NCBI GenBank assembly: GCA_948567375.1 | Contig: OX419758.1 | Coordinates: forward strand, 22,573,001-22,637,000 | DNA length: 64,000 bases | Source: Lunularia cruciata | Lineage: Eukaryota > Streptophyta > Marchantiopsida > Lunulariales > Lunulariaceae | Reading direction: 5' to 3' | Shown: positions 1 to 9,862 of the stretch, one piece after another | Position numbering within the stretch: the stretch's first letter is position 1 | How the letters are laid out: each line of letters begins with the position of its first letter | Made by a program: the position numbers and the translations under genes | Notes under the pieces: generated by a model | The model's input: the letters and a program-made list of their open reading frames with translations, nothing else | What the model was told of the DNA's origin: nothing | The model's database searches: none

Positions 1-639
1 GTTCCATGATTTGTACACATGGATAATGCTCAATTGATACTTCCTACTTCAATAGAGGGTTAATATGTTCACTTGGGAGGGGGCATAGATGATTTGGACT
101 ACCATTGGAACCTTAGGGGATATTGATCATTGATAACATTTTCACCAAAAGTATGCCCTACAAAATCCCTTTTATAGTGCCTTTACTTACTCTTTTATAG
201 TGCTTTTTGGCCTAACTGCATAATGGATTTCTACTTGAGTGTTAAAAGGGAGAGGATTTCATATATTCAGATCCATTGTATCATAATAGAATATATATTG
301 TCAAATCTCACTCTCTATTGTATATCACCAAGGTAGAATCACAAGGTTTGGCAAAATGATTACTACATCCATGACCTCCGCTCCAAAATGGTACAAAATA
401 TACTCTCACTTGCTCATGTTGGATGCATATAATCTTGATGTGGAACAAATTCAAGAATAGAAAGTCAGGTCATGAAATTTTACTCCACAAGCATCCATCC
501 CATCCTCTCTCTAAAACACCCCCAATCTATTGATTTACACTACTTTATCTCCCCTTCAAGTTACTCAATCTTAGTAACCTATGTTACTCCAAGAGGGATG
601 ATCCACTCACTTGGGTTAAAACATCTACTTTGATACCAT

Positions 640-745
640 TGTTATATTCCAAGGACAAGAGAAACCCCAAGACAAGTACAAGAGAACAAACACAAGAGAA
701 GAAACACAAGAGAAACAAAAAGTCTTATTCCTCAATACCCTGATC
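640..745 (-). repeat. Probable 5' LTR end of a minus-strand LTR retroelement
   Basis: Read on the minus strand, the segment ends just before TGGTATCAAAG (about 628-638), which resembles the tRNA-iMet primer binding site of plant LTR elements. The segment is rich in repeated ACAAGAGAA-type words. A similar stretch appears near 48505-48580. The LTR start is not visible because C1 homology begins near 746. Bases 1-628 would then be internal sequence of this element, but they show no recognisable coding domain. This rests on one short motif, so it is tentative. Confidence 0.3.
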
Positions 746-2128
746 AGGTCCAAGAACTTTGAGTGTTGATGGTATTTCTAAGCTTGGTGGATCATTGGTA
801 GCTCGATTGAAGTTTAGTTTTTCCTTGGTGTGTAGAAGCTCATTGCTTGATGTAGATTTGGTAGTAAAGCAGACAATGTGAAGAAGTGTTGGTCAATTTT
901 TGAGCAAAGAAGGAGCAAATTTTGAGTAGTGGTTGTGATTTTGAGCTCATGAGGTGAAGACAAGACCAATTTATTGCAAGTTGGGCTCAAAAGTCAAATT
1001 GAAGGTGGAATTGGGAAGCTATTCTCATGAATTTATGATTTATGATTTAGCCAGACTTGGAAAAGTTTTGCCAGATTTTGTAAGAGGTTCAAAGTGGCAA
1101 GAAGAAATGCCTCATTTGGGCATTTAGAGGCTTCACGGCATAGGGTTGTGGGCTTTGAGAGGCTACAAAGGCCTAGAAGAGCCAACAAGCCAACTTATTG
1201 GCATGAGGCTAGCTAGTTTAGAGTAGATCTTGGTCATTGGTTGGCAAAATCTACCCATCCTACTAGATTGTGCACAATAGAGTCTGATCTCTAGATCTCT
1301 TGTTCCTAGATTGGTGCCCTAGCCAACTCGTCCACCCTCACTTGTGGTCCTAGGGATTGTGCCACTAATATCTATACACTTGTAGCTTTGGCTAGGAAAG
1401 GCAATTTGATCCCATCCTTGGTGATCCTGGTAGCTTAGGACTTAGATACAAACTTCTCTTATGTCAAATGCCAATGGTGGCAAAGTCAATCTTGTGTTGT
1501 TTTATAAGATGGAGGGTTTTTGTTTAGATTTCTTGTGATTGGATCTCCTCCATTCTCTGCTTCTTGTTCGTGCACCATGTTTGTGTGAGGTGCCTTGACT
1601 TTGGAGTGTTGGCACTCTGGTGTGCTCTTGGTAGCGAGGTTGAAGTGATGACCAGTCAGACTACCTTTGTTTCTCTTCGGTGAAGCAAGAAGTGATGACC
1701 TACAGACCGTGAGAGTGCGTGTTGTGATGGCAACTTATAGGTTACCCTTTCCTCTAGTGTAGTTATCTTGGTTAGAGTTACATTAGTGGGTGGTGATCCG
1801 TGGGTATTGTCACTTGGTGATGCTCAGTTGGTCTTGGCACTTGGTGGTGTTGGGACTTGGTGAGGTACGTGCACTTATATTTTGTAATTGTAGTTTGTGA
1901 TTTTGGTTTGCAGTTTCCATTGTGGTTACTTTGTCATGACGGAGTTCGTTGGGGATTCCAAACAAGTTAGCCTTGCAATACGCAATAGGTTTACTTGGAG
2001 TGGCACTCGGTATCAGCCTTTACCTCAAGTCCTAGTGAGGGAGGAGATTGACTCTGAGTTGGAGTTCGACACAAGAGCTGATTAAGTTGAGAGTGCAGTT
2101 GGTGTGTTCGCACCATTGTTGTGGGACA
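746..2128 (+). other. C1 untranslated leader, no gene
   Basis: This stretch matches the C2 leader (23763-24900) in order and wording, including the repeated phrases around 1555-1640 and 24370-24440. No long open frame and no protein similarity is visible. Its length of about 1.4 kb before gag is notable for a gypsy element. Confidence 0.55.
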
Positions 2129-3610
2129 TGGATGAGATTTAGGGGGCCTTCAAAGGCTCTAGGCATTACTCTAGTATAGTGGATACCATTGAGTTAGATG
2201 ACTTCATCTAGGAGTTTGATAATTGGTGTGATCTACAGTAGATGTGTAACCCGACTTTGTTTACACCCTTCATGGCATGGAAGGGGTTGATTTAGCATCT
2301 AGAGGGTCTGTCGATGGATGAATACCACAAGTTTAGGAGAGCTCATTTGGAGTAGATTGAGTTATGGAGAAAATATTGGTCTCTGAATTATGTCTCTATC
2401 ACTTTAGGCTCGGTGGCTAGGAGTAGATCTGTTGTACCTACGAGTTCTAGCTTGAGTAATGTTGGTAGAGCTAGAGCAGGTGCACTACCTGGAGATAGTG
2501 CTACCACAAGTGGAGGTACCACTGCGCGAGGTGGTATGGTATCGGGGTTTAACTCCATGGTGGAGTTCTTCTAATGTTTGAGGGAGAACTACCAAGGAGT
2601 GTAGACTAACAAGCTAAGGAGCTTGCAAGAGTTCCAATGGAAGGCTGGAGAGCATCTACACAAGGCATACACTAGCATGAGGCGGCTGATCAGTTTCACT
2701 CAAGGAGTTATTGAGGCCCAAGCAGTCCAGTTTTGGTATGGGATACAGGATAGGGAGTTGCAACATAAAGTTCATGATGTTATGTTGTTACAAGCTACTT
2801 CGCCTACTTTGGCAGTGGTCTTTGGTTTGGCTGAGCATATTGAGCTCAACATGGTAAAGGAGAGGGAGGTGACATCTGGATTTGGTAGAGAGACCTCATC
2901 CACAACTATCACTTCTTCTAGAGTGTAGCAAAGTGCACCACGTCTAGTTGGTTTTCAAGGACAGGGTGGACAACCCAGGTCCTATAGAGCAAGTGGAGGG
3001 CCAATTGTAGTAGGATCCTTACCTTCATTTTTGGGTCAATAGTAGCCAATGTATAGTGGTGTTGCTTGTGGACTTGTGGTGAACCTCACCATAGGAGAGA
3101 GTGTACTCAAGGCAACGGACCTAATACCTCTGGTGCATCACAACCAGCACAAAGGCAATGTGAGCATTGCCACAAATTTGGTCACACTAGTGACCGGTGT
3201 TTTGACCTACACCCGGAGTTAGGGAGTGGTAGGGTTGCTATGGTAGGTAGTAGAGGAGCTCCAGGTCATGGAGGACGAGGTGGTAGAGGTGGTGGTAGAG
3301 GATCCACACCTAGTAGGGGTGCGGTACATGCCCTTACTTTTGATACAACTATGGCTACTCGGATTGAGCAGTTGGTGTAGAGATTGGCTAGTATGGCTAT
3401 TGCTTAGAGGAGATCAGATTTGGGTGTTGAGGCTTCCACCTCATATGCTGGTGATAGAGATGCTTTGGACTTCATGTGCAGAGCAGCAGAGGTGGATGCA
3501 TTTGCAGTAGTGACTAGGAGTGCAGTACGTGCTCTAGAGCCTAGAGGAGCATCAATGAAATTGGACCCACAAAGAGGAGAGGTTGGGAGACAGGTCAGAC
3601 TTCCCTAGTC
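2129..3610 (+). pseudogene. gag: C1 gag (capsid and zinc knuckles), broken
   Basis: A retrotransposon gag-like region, with FTPFMAWKG near 2260 and the best open part at 2623-2928. Near the end come two CCHC zinc knuckles. The first, around 3066-3100, has lost one base relative to C2, which shifts the frame ahead of its second Cys. The second reads C-E-H-C then G-H then C (about 3160-3190), a clean C-x2-C-x4-H-x4-C. After the knuckles is a Gly/Arg-rich basic tail. Stops interrupt the frame repeatedly. In the family, gag forms the particle and the knuckles bind element RNA. Confidence 0.65.
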
Positions 3611-4029
3611 TTTCATGTTATTTGAGGCATTGTAGATGACATCCATGGTTCTTAGACGTCCTAGTGTAGGTGTGGTAGGTGGTGATGGAGTACATGATGG
3701 ACTACCTACTAGTCAACCACCTGCTACTACACAAATTGAGTCTAGCATGATGTTGGGGGCGGCTCAGCTGATTATGCATCGTCCTTTGTTTTTGGCTAGT
3801 GAAATGTTTACATTGGGAGTTGACCTAACCCCAGTGTTCTGGTTGGCTACCATGCTTTGTGAAAGTAGGGATGATGTAGTTCCTACTACTAAAGTAGAGG
3901 TGGTTGATAGTAGAGTTGACTTGGTTGAGGAGCATGGGATCCATTTAGGGACCAGTAGTTTATGGCAGGCAACAATAGCTAGACTTGAGGAGTTGCCAAC
4001 TAGACCGGCCTTTGAGAGAGCATAGTTCA

Positions 4030-4500
4030 TACCTAGTGTTGTCCTGTTGGATAACTAGAGGGGGATTTTCCATTTGGTGGGACCTTCAGGGAAGGTCTAT
4101 ACACCATAGAGAGTCTTGTTAGACTTTGGTCCTTAATCCCTTATGTCGGGGAAGGCTATAGTTGTTGGTCTGGATTTATGGAAGACTGATGTGGAGAGGT
4201 GTCCGTTTCAAATCCAAACATCTCTAGGTGGTGGTTAGACATAATATATCACACGTGGAGAGCTTGTTGTCTAGGTTTAGCCTGATCATCCGACTGATAG
4301 CCTCGGTGGCGAGAGCTTAGGTTATTGCGACAATAATTGAGTCATATAATGTGCTAGTTGGGGGAGTAGTGTTATACCCCATGGGTTTTAGACTATTGGT
4401 GCTAGTTGGGGGAGTAGTGTTATACCCCATGGGTTTTAGACTATTGGGACAAGACAACATCCTATAGACTAGGTCGGTAGTTTGGTGAGAGATGGGTATG
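4030..4500 (+). pseudogene. C1 retropepsin-like protease, broken
   Basis: The frame reads L-L-D-F-G near 4116-4130. In C2 the same site reads L-D-F-G-A (26919-26933), matching the D-[ST]-G-A active site of aspartic retropepsins with F at the second position. Downstream, the Y-D-V-L-V-G-R type hairpin and L-Y-P-M-G-F are conserved in C2. In C1 this part carries a 49-base tandem duplication (4349-4447) that destroys the frame. The call rests on position between gag and pol as much as on the motif. Confidence 0.5.
4349..4447 (+). repeat. 49-bp perfect tandem duplication in C1 protease
   Basis: The block beginning GTGCTAGTTGGGGGAG occurs twice in direct succession, with the same end TTTTAGACTATTG. 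C2 has a single copy (about 27128-27180), so the duplication is private to C1 and recent relative to the C1/C2 split. Confidence 0.8.
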
Positions 4501-4854
4501 TCGCCTACCAGTACGCTTTAGTAGTGGTAGTCTTGGCTCACTACAGTCCAAGACCATGGCAGCATCAGTTTTAGCTTTCAGTGGTGCAGTTACTTGGCTT
4601 GGTGACTTGTTGGAGTGGAACGCCCATGCAGAGGATACTCCAATACCATAGGAGATCACTCAGATTTGGAGTATGAGTGAGATTGTTCTATCCACCTTGG
4701 ATGTTCCATTGTAGAGTTTAGAGGAGGCATTGCAACAACATGCTGATCAGTTGGTGCAACATGCTTGGAGTGGAGCCTTTGTACCATCAAGAGATGAGTG
4801 TGAGGATGAGCTTTGAGATACCACACTCATATTGCTTGGCAGTATCCTATAGAG

Positions 4855-5815
4855 AGGATATGTCTACTAGAGTTGTTTAGTGGGATTAGCACTGGACCAA
4901 TTGCGGTATTATAGGTGAGTATACAAGTACAGAAGTACTTGTATGTAGAGAGAGATGAGACTATTAGATGAGTCTGTCTACATCATGTGGCACACTTGGC
5001 CTATCGATATCCAGAGATATTACCAATGTCAGTAGTAAGAGGTTACCAAAAGGCCCTCCTAGCAGACATTTCCTTACTAGGGGCGCATGATCTGGAGAGA
5101 TATGGGCCTATTCACTTGGTGATTTTTGGATGGCCATGTTAGGAGCATATACATGCGGGCCACGGTTTGGGTCTTTAGGATCCTCATTTTGGTGTGTTTT
5201 GGGAGATGTTACGGATACTACAACATCTCTAGGTTCATCAATTTGTTTCTCAAACTTACCCTTTGAAGAACATTCCTTTGATGGGTGATTCTTGCACCAT
5301 AGTGGTGATGATTACACATCAAGTCTATTCTTGGATGGGACCTACTATATTGTTAGATGCAGCCAGAGTGGAATCACGGGCTCATTGTCTTTGTCTTTGG
5401 TGGATGAACTTCTTACCCAAAGAGGTTTTGCAATGTGCTTATGATGGGATTCAACGACTTGACCACATCCTTGTTGATAGCATCTTGGATGTTGGACGTC
5501 AGTCTTAGATGATGGTAGTGGTTGATAGGTCACTTATGGCAATGGTGAATCTAGTGAGACAGCCTAGAGCTACATTTCCCACACTCATGAGTTTCCTAGG
5601 GTCTCATGCTTTTCAAGAGGGAGGACCTAGACTTGTTTGGGACTCATAGTTACAGTAGTTGGTGGAGCTCAACGTTGATGAGAGAGAGCGGGCAATGGGT
5701 TTTCACACTAGTATTACCACTATTCCAGTAGTGTCAGAGGCATCCAGGCATTAGGTGTTAGGTCAGGCTATGGACCTAAACTAATTGACATGGATTGTGA
5801 GCATTGGCTTGGCAG
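4855..5815 (+). pseudogene. Retrotransposon-borne DNMT3-like C5-cytosine methyltransferase domain, broken (C1)
   Basis: One reading frame shows the ordered motifs of DNA (cytosine-5) methyltransferases. Motif I (SAM binding) is L-E-L-F-S-G-I-S-T-G at 4867-4896. A V-E-R-D acidic motif follows near 4945. Motif IV is F-G-W-P-C at about 5128-5139, with the catalytic Cys codon at 5137-5139. Then comes a G-L-G-L.D-P...F-W-E-M-L-R-I-L helix (5167-5217). Motif VI is N-I-P at 5269-5277 (N-V-P in C2), and motif VIII is S-R-A-H...L-W-W (5374-5403). The C-terminal E-R-A-M-G-F and V-L-G-Q-A-M-D (about 5686-5775) match the target-recognition and motif X region of DNMT3 enzymes. The motif order is canonical, not the rearranged DRM order. 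Family enzymes transfer methyl from SAM to cytosine in DNA. The codon after the catalytic Cys is a stop (5140-5142), where Gln or Asn is expected. It lies between protease and RT, in the pol context. Confidence 0.72.
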
Positions 5816-6149
5816 AGCAGCATAGGATGTGCTTGATAGACATCACCACTCGGACACTTGTGAGCTTTGTGCCTATCAAGACACTTCAAGCACATGCTGG
5901 AGCAATGGACCGAGTAGGCATGGTATTTTTGGGACACAACCAGTAGCTACTAGGGAGAGTGGTCTACTTGGAGTCCATCCAGGTGAGCATGGGCTACTTG
6001 GATACACCCTTGGTCCACTTGGGATACAACTAGAGGATGTGTGGAGCTTGCAACCAGAGTGGAGGGAGCTTTTTACACAGAGGGTGGGACCTCTAGTGGT
6101 CAAGAGCATGACACTATTGCTCCCAAGGGCCTAGTGCAACAACTAGTTA
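5816..6149 (+). other. C1 linker between methyltransferase and insertion E
   Basis: This continues family C sequence; C2 matches at about 28600-28900. Degenerate reading frames show no recognised domain. Homology with C2 fades near 6140-6150, where segment E begins. Confidence 0.5.
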
Positions 6150-6511
6150 TTGCATCTTTGTGGTACCCACATTTTTTGTTCTTCTATGTTTATTAGTGTT
6201 TAAGAGAAGGAGTAAGCAATGGAAGTCAAATTGCGAACGAAGAATGGAGGGAAGTAACTTCGGAGGACATCCAAAGAAGATGACATCGGATCCAATGAAG
6301 GAGGTACTCAAAAAAGGAGTACAACAAAAAAAGTCCAAAGAGCACCATCTTTGGGTCAGAAGGCATTGAAGATACAAAGACCGTTTAACAACCTTGGTAT
6401 GTGGCAAGAAAGTACATTTCAAGAAATGGTGGAGGTAGAAGAAGCATGTATTGACAGTGAATAGGATTTGCACGTAGAAGAGAGAAAGTTGAAGTTGAAA
6501 TTGACTAAAGA

Positions 6512-6937
6512 ATGACTACAATTCGGGGTAATATAAGATTGCAATTGCGCAGGGACAAGTTGAATGTGCCGAGTAAATTTCCAATCCCTTTGAGTAAGCG
6601 TCCAGTAGTAATGCGTGTCCAGAAGCCCATCAAGAGTGAAATTTTCCAAAATCCCAAGGGAGTTAGAGTGTCTTGTCCAGGAGAGGGTATCATCTTCCAG
6701 CATCGTAGAACAAGAGAACAGATTATGGCAAAGAAGGTGGCCAATGCGCTTGTGGTGCGAGGTTTTGCAATCCAAAGATTAGATGTAGTAGCTAGAATCA
6801 AAGTCTTGACTAGACTTTGTATTACTTTCTTAGCATGGAATTGGAACTTCAGTTTTCCGGGAGTGATGGCAGAAATCACTGCCAGTAATTGTGAGGAGGG
6901 TCCCGAGGTGGAAGGGAAGAGAGGCAATCCGGCTTGA
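6512..6937 (+). pseudogene. Segment E ORF1, unknown basic protein
   Basis: A 141-codon open frame without recognised domains. It is Arg/Lys-rich in the first half, with R-G-N-I-R-L near the start and a hydrophobic L-C-I-T-F-L-A-W patch near the end. It is in a different frame from the downstream coiled-coil frame (7128-9065). Whether the two were once joined by a frameshift or an intron is unknown. The ATG at 6512 is the first in frame. Confidence 0.3.
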
Positions 6938-7127
6938 TGGACTGAGTTGGATTGGAAGTTAGTATTGGGGAGAGAAGCAAGAGACGATGGGGATCACCTT
7001 CTACCGGAAGTGTGATGCTGCAGAGGAGACGGCGGAGATTCGCAACTCATTTTTTGCTCCAAGAACAACGAATGGTTACAAGGTGGAGTCCTATTGGGAT
7101 CCGATTTGAAGAAGCATCGTGGGGGTA

Positions 7128-9065
7128 ATGATGGTTATGTTCAAGCCAAAACGAACCATCTATGTGAACATGCAACAAGCCGTCTTCTTCCACCAAATGT
7201 TTGCAGAAGTTCTAGTGAATTGGGCGAAGTGCTTCCACCACCAAATGAGGCAGATGGTGATTAATTGGTGAAGAGGCTCTCCACCACATTATTTTGCACC
7301 GTTTGTAGCACATCTCTACTTCAGGTTGAACCTGCTGACCGAAGAGGAGAGTCATCGTATGGTGTCTCACGTTCATCTGGACTTACAACGGGAAGCAGAC
7401 AAGGAAGAGCGCCAGTATATGCTGCATCTGCGAGCCAAAGATGAGTATTTCTCGAAGACCGGACAGTGGAAGGTCAAAGAAATCACTAGTCCAAAGACAA
7501 AGAAACACGGCAAACCCATAGAAGCAAAGTCGCCTCCCACTCAAAGAAAGACTTGATGGCTGATTATGAAGAATACTAAGATGGTGAGAGATGCATCACC
7601 GGGATCAGAGTTTGAGGAAGAAACCGAGTCCCAAGAGGAGGAATCCAAAGAAGAGGAGCTCACCTTAAAAAGTGAGGAGTCCGGAAGCAATAGCAAGGGG
7701 GAGCAAGAAGTTCAGCAATCAGTGGTGGTCAGTGAAGGTTGTTAGGCAATGGTGGTGAACAAGCTGAGACCAGAAGAGAAGGAGGAGTATCCAGCGGGGC
7801 CGAGTTCAAGGGGCAAAGACAAAGAAAGTACTGAAACAATGTCTCTAAAGATACAAAGATTGTGACTTTGGATGAAGGAGCCAATGACGGAGGTGAAGAC
7901 TCAAGACAAAGCCGGCAATGAAGAGGAAGAGAACTTTGGTGGGATATCGTATTTGACAAAGGTGGTCACACCATTGCTGGAGCTACTAAAGGATCATCAG
8001 AAGGTAATTCCCCAAGATCATAGGAAGGAGATGAATGAGTTGCAGGTGGTGATGCATTTGCTGAGTGAAGTGAAGAGGTTGCAGGAGCAACAAGTCCAAA
8101 GAAGTAAAGAAGTGGAAGAACTTTGGTGGGAGGAAGGCTTGACAAAGAAGACTCTTACAACGTTATAAGAAAGCTGGGATGTAAAAGAGAAAGAACTGCA
8201 GAGGCAAGCCGGAGAATTAACGGAACAAGCGATGTGGCTGAGCAAGATGAAGGAGGAAGTGAGTGATGTGCACATCGAGAATGTCCATTTGAAGGCGATG
8301 ACCATTGTAATGGAGCAGGAGTTGGCTAGTTTGAAGAAGAGTGCAGCGGCGAAGGATCAAACATGGCAGAGAGAGTTGGCAGCTAGGCAAGAAGAAGAGG
8401 AACAATTACGAGAACTTGTCAAGAGTGCGGAAAGGCAAAGCATGCAGTATACAAAAGAGAAGAAGATGCTTGCTGCGGAGTACGAAGACGAGTTGAAGAT
8501 GTATCGTGAGGAGTTGAAGGTAGAACATTCTTGAGGATATACATCAAAATCAATGGGAGAAGTTGTGGGGAAGTTGAGAGCACTTCCAAGCACGGAGGCT
8601 GAAGGGAGATTGGAAGAAGCCCGCCTACATGAGTTGAAGCTACTTGTGCAGGAAACAAGGAAGAGAAAAGCCAAGGATGTGGATATGAACACCTTGTTGA
8701 TCAGATTGAGAGAGCGTGTAGATCAGAAGATGTTAGAAGTAGAGAATAATGTTAGTCTTTGATTAGATTTAGTTAATTCAGAGTTAGAGAAAATTCATAA
8801 TAGTGTGATAGCGGAGCAAAAACCCAATGTTGCAAAAATAGGAATTCAAGTGTCATTGGACTTGATAATTGACACATTAGAGAAGAGTGGGTCAGGAGAT
8901 AGAGAGTTAGATAAGTCACTCCTTAGTGCAATTGTAGTTCCTAGTGTAGAAGTCGTAGAATTAGTGAAGGAATTGGTAGAATTAGCTATACCCAAAGAGG
9001 GAGAAGTAATAAGAAGATCAACGGGTTTGGAAGCCGATGAGGAGGTAGACATCAGATCGGGATAA
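7128..9065 (+). pseudogene. Segment E ORF2: decayed about 645-codon acidic/coiled-coil protein
   Basis: The open stretches 7326-7556, 7872-8168, 8232-8534, 8553-8762 and 8805-9065, and the intervals between them, all lie in one frame. They are separated by only about eight stops (for example near 7554, 7743, 7865, 8166, 8532 and 8760), so this was one long ORF. The N-terminal part (7128-7330) has aromatic and His-rich wording (F-F-H-Q-M-F) and H-Y-F-A-P-F. The middle (7560-7860) is very acidic, Glu/Ser-rich. From about 7950 to 8760 heptad-like Leu/Lys/Glu repeats predict coiled coils. No enzymatic domain is recognised. The layout of folded head, acidic linker and coiled-coil tail suggests a structural or scaffold protein (inference). 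Confidence 0.4.
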
Positions 9066-9862
9066 GTATCGATTTTGAGATTGGAAGAGGCAAATATGAA
9101 GAGATAGATTATCAATTGGGATCTGCAGGTAGGAAGAGATGTTAGGGAGCGGTCCATAGGTAGGAAGAACTACTATTTGCTTCAGTATTTAAGGGGAGCA
9201 TTCGTAGTCTTATGTTATTCAGTATTCATATTTATAAAGATAGATAAAGCAAAGTGTTGTTCTCAATGCTCGTTACTTAAGCTTAATTTTGATTGTCAAT
9301 TTTTTGTTTGTAGTTGTGAGTGTGTGGAGAATTCCGAAGAGCAAGTCAATGTGTCTACAGATGTTGGAATCTGTAGCCTTGATCTTCATTTTGTGTGTTT
9401 GATCCTGAGTGAACTGCATCAGAGCAATGCCTTGACAGATCTGAGAGGAATTGTAGTGTTGGTAGTATTCTATATTTGTGAGTGCAGCACAAAGTTGATG
9501 TGAAGCAATTTTGATCTAGGAAGTTGTACCTTCAATGGAGAGGTGGAACACAATTCTAAAGCAAAATCATTCTTTGTAGTGAAGTGCGGTCTTTGGGAGA
9601 ATTTGAATCATCATAATCAAGAGTTGTTTGGACAGAATTTGCTATGATGTGATTATGTGTGTGTATTCGTGACAAGGTGTCAAGATTATGAGCTTGTTAC
9701 TCTCTTTTGGGTGTAGTTTCTACATGAGAGATTAAAGAAGAAACCAAGAAGAATTGCAATTGTGACTTTTGACTTTGTATTTGGACATTTCTGAATAGTA
9801 TCTCTACGGGAACAAACTTTACTTACTTGATTACCACAAAAGTGATATTTGTTGGGTTGTCA

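Larger units (their letters stand above)
6150..9862 (+). mobile_element. Segment E: unidentified insertion inside C1 with acidic and coiled-coil ORF
   Basis: C2 passes directly from the methyltransferase linker (28900) to RT (28930), whereas C1 has about 3.7 kb of unrelated sequence here. No RT, integrase or transposase is recognised. A 9-base inverted match, TTTGTGGTA at 6157-6165 and TACCACAAA at 9832-9840, could be terminal inverted repeats. No convincing target-site duplication or long direct repeat flanks it. Two ORF blocks lie inside: 6512-6937 and a longer decayed frame, about 7128-9065. The last 800 bases look untranslated. It may be a non-autonomous DNA transposon or a retrocopied host gene; I cannot decide. 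Confidence 0.45.

Noticed and set aside
891-1300. Short frames in the C1 leader as a host exon
   Set aside because: The same wording recurs in the C2 leader, so it is element sequence.
9066-9862. Possible 3' LTR at the end of segment E (TATA-like TATTTAAG, end TTGTCACA)
   Set aside because: No matching copy at the left end of E and no primer binding site or polypurine tract, so an LTR element is not supported.
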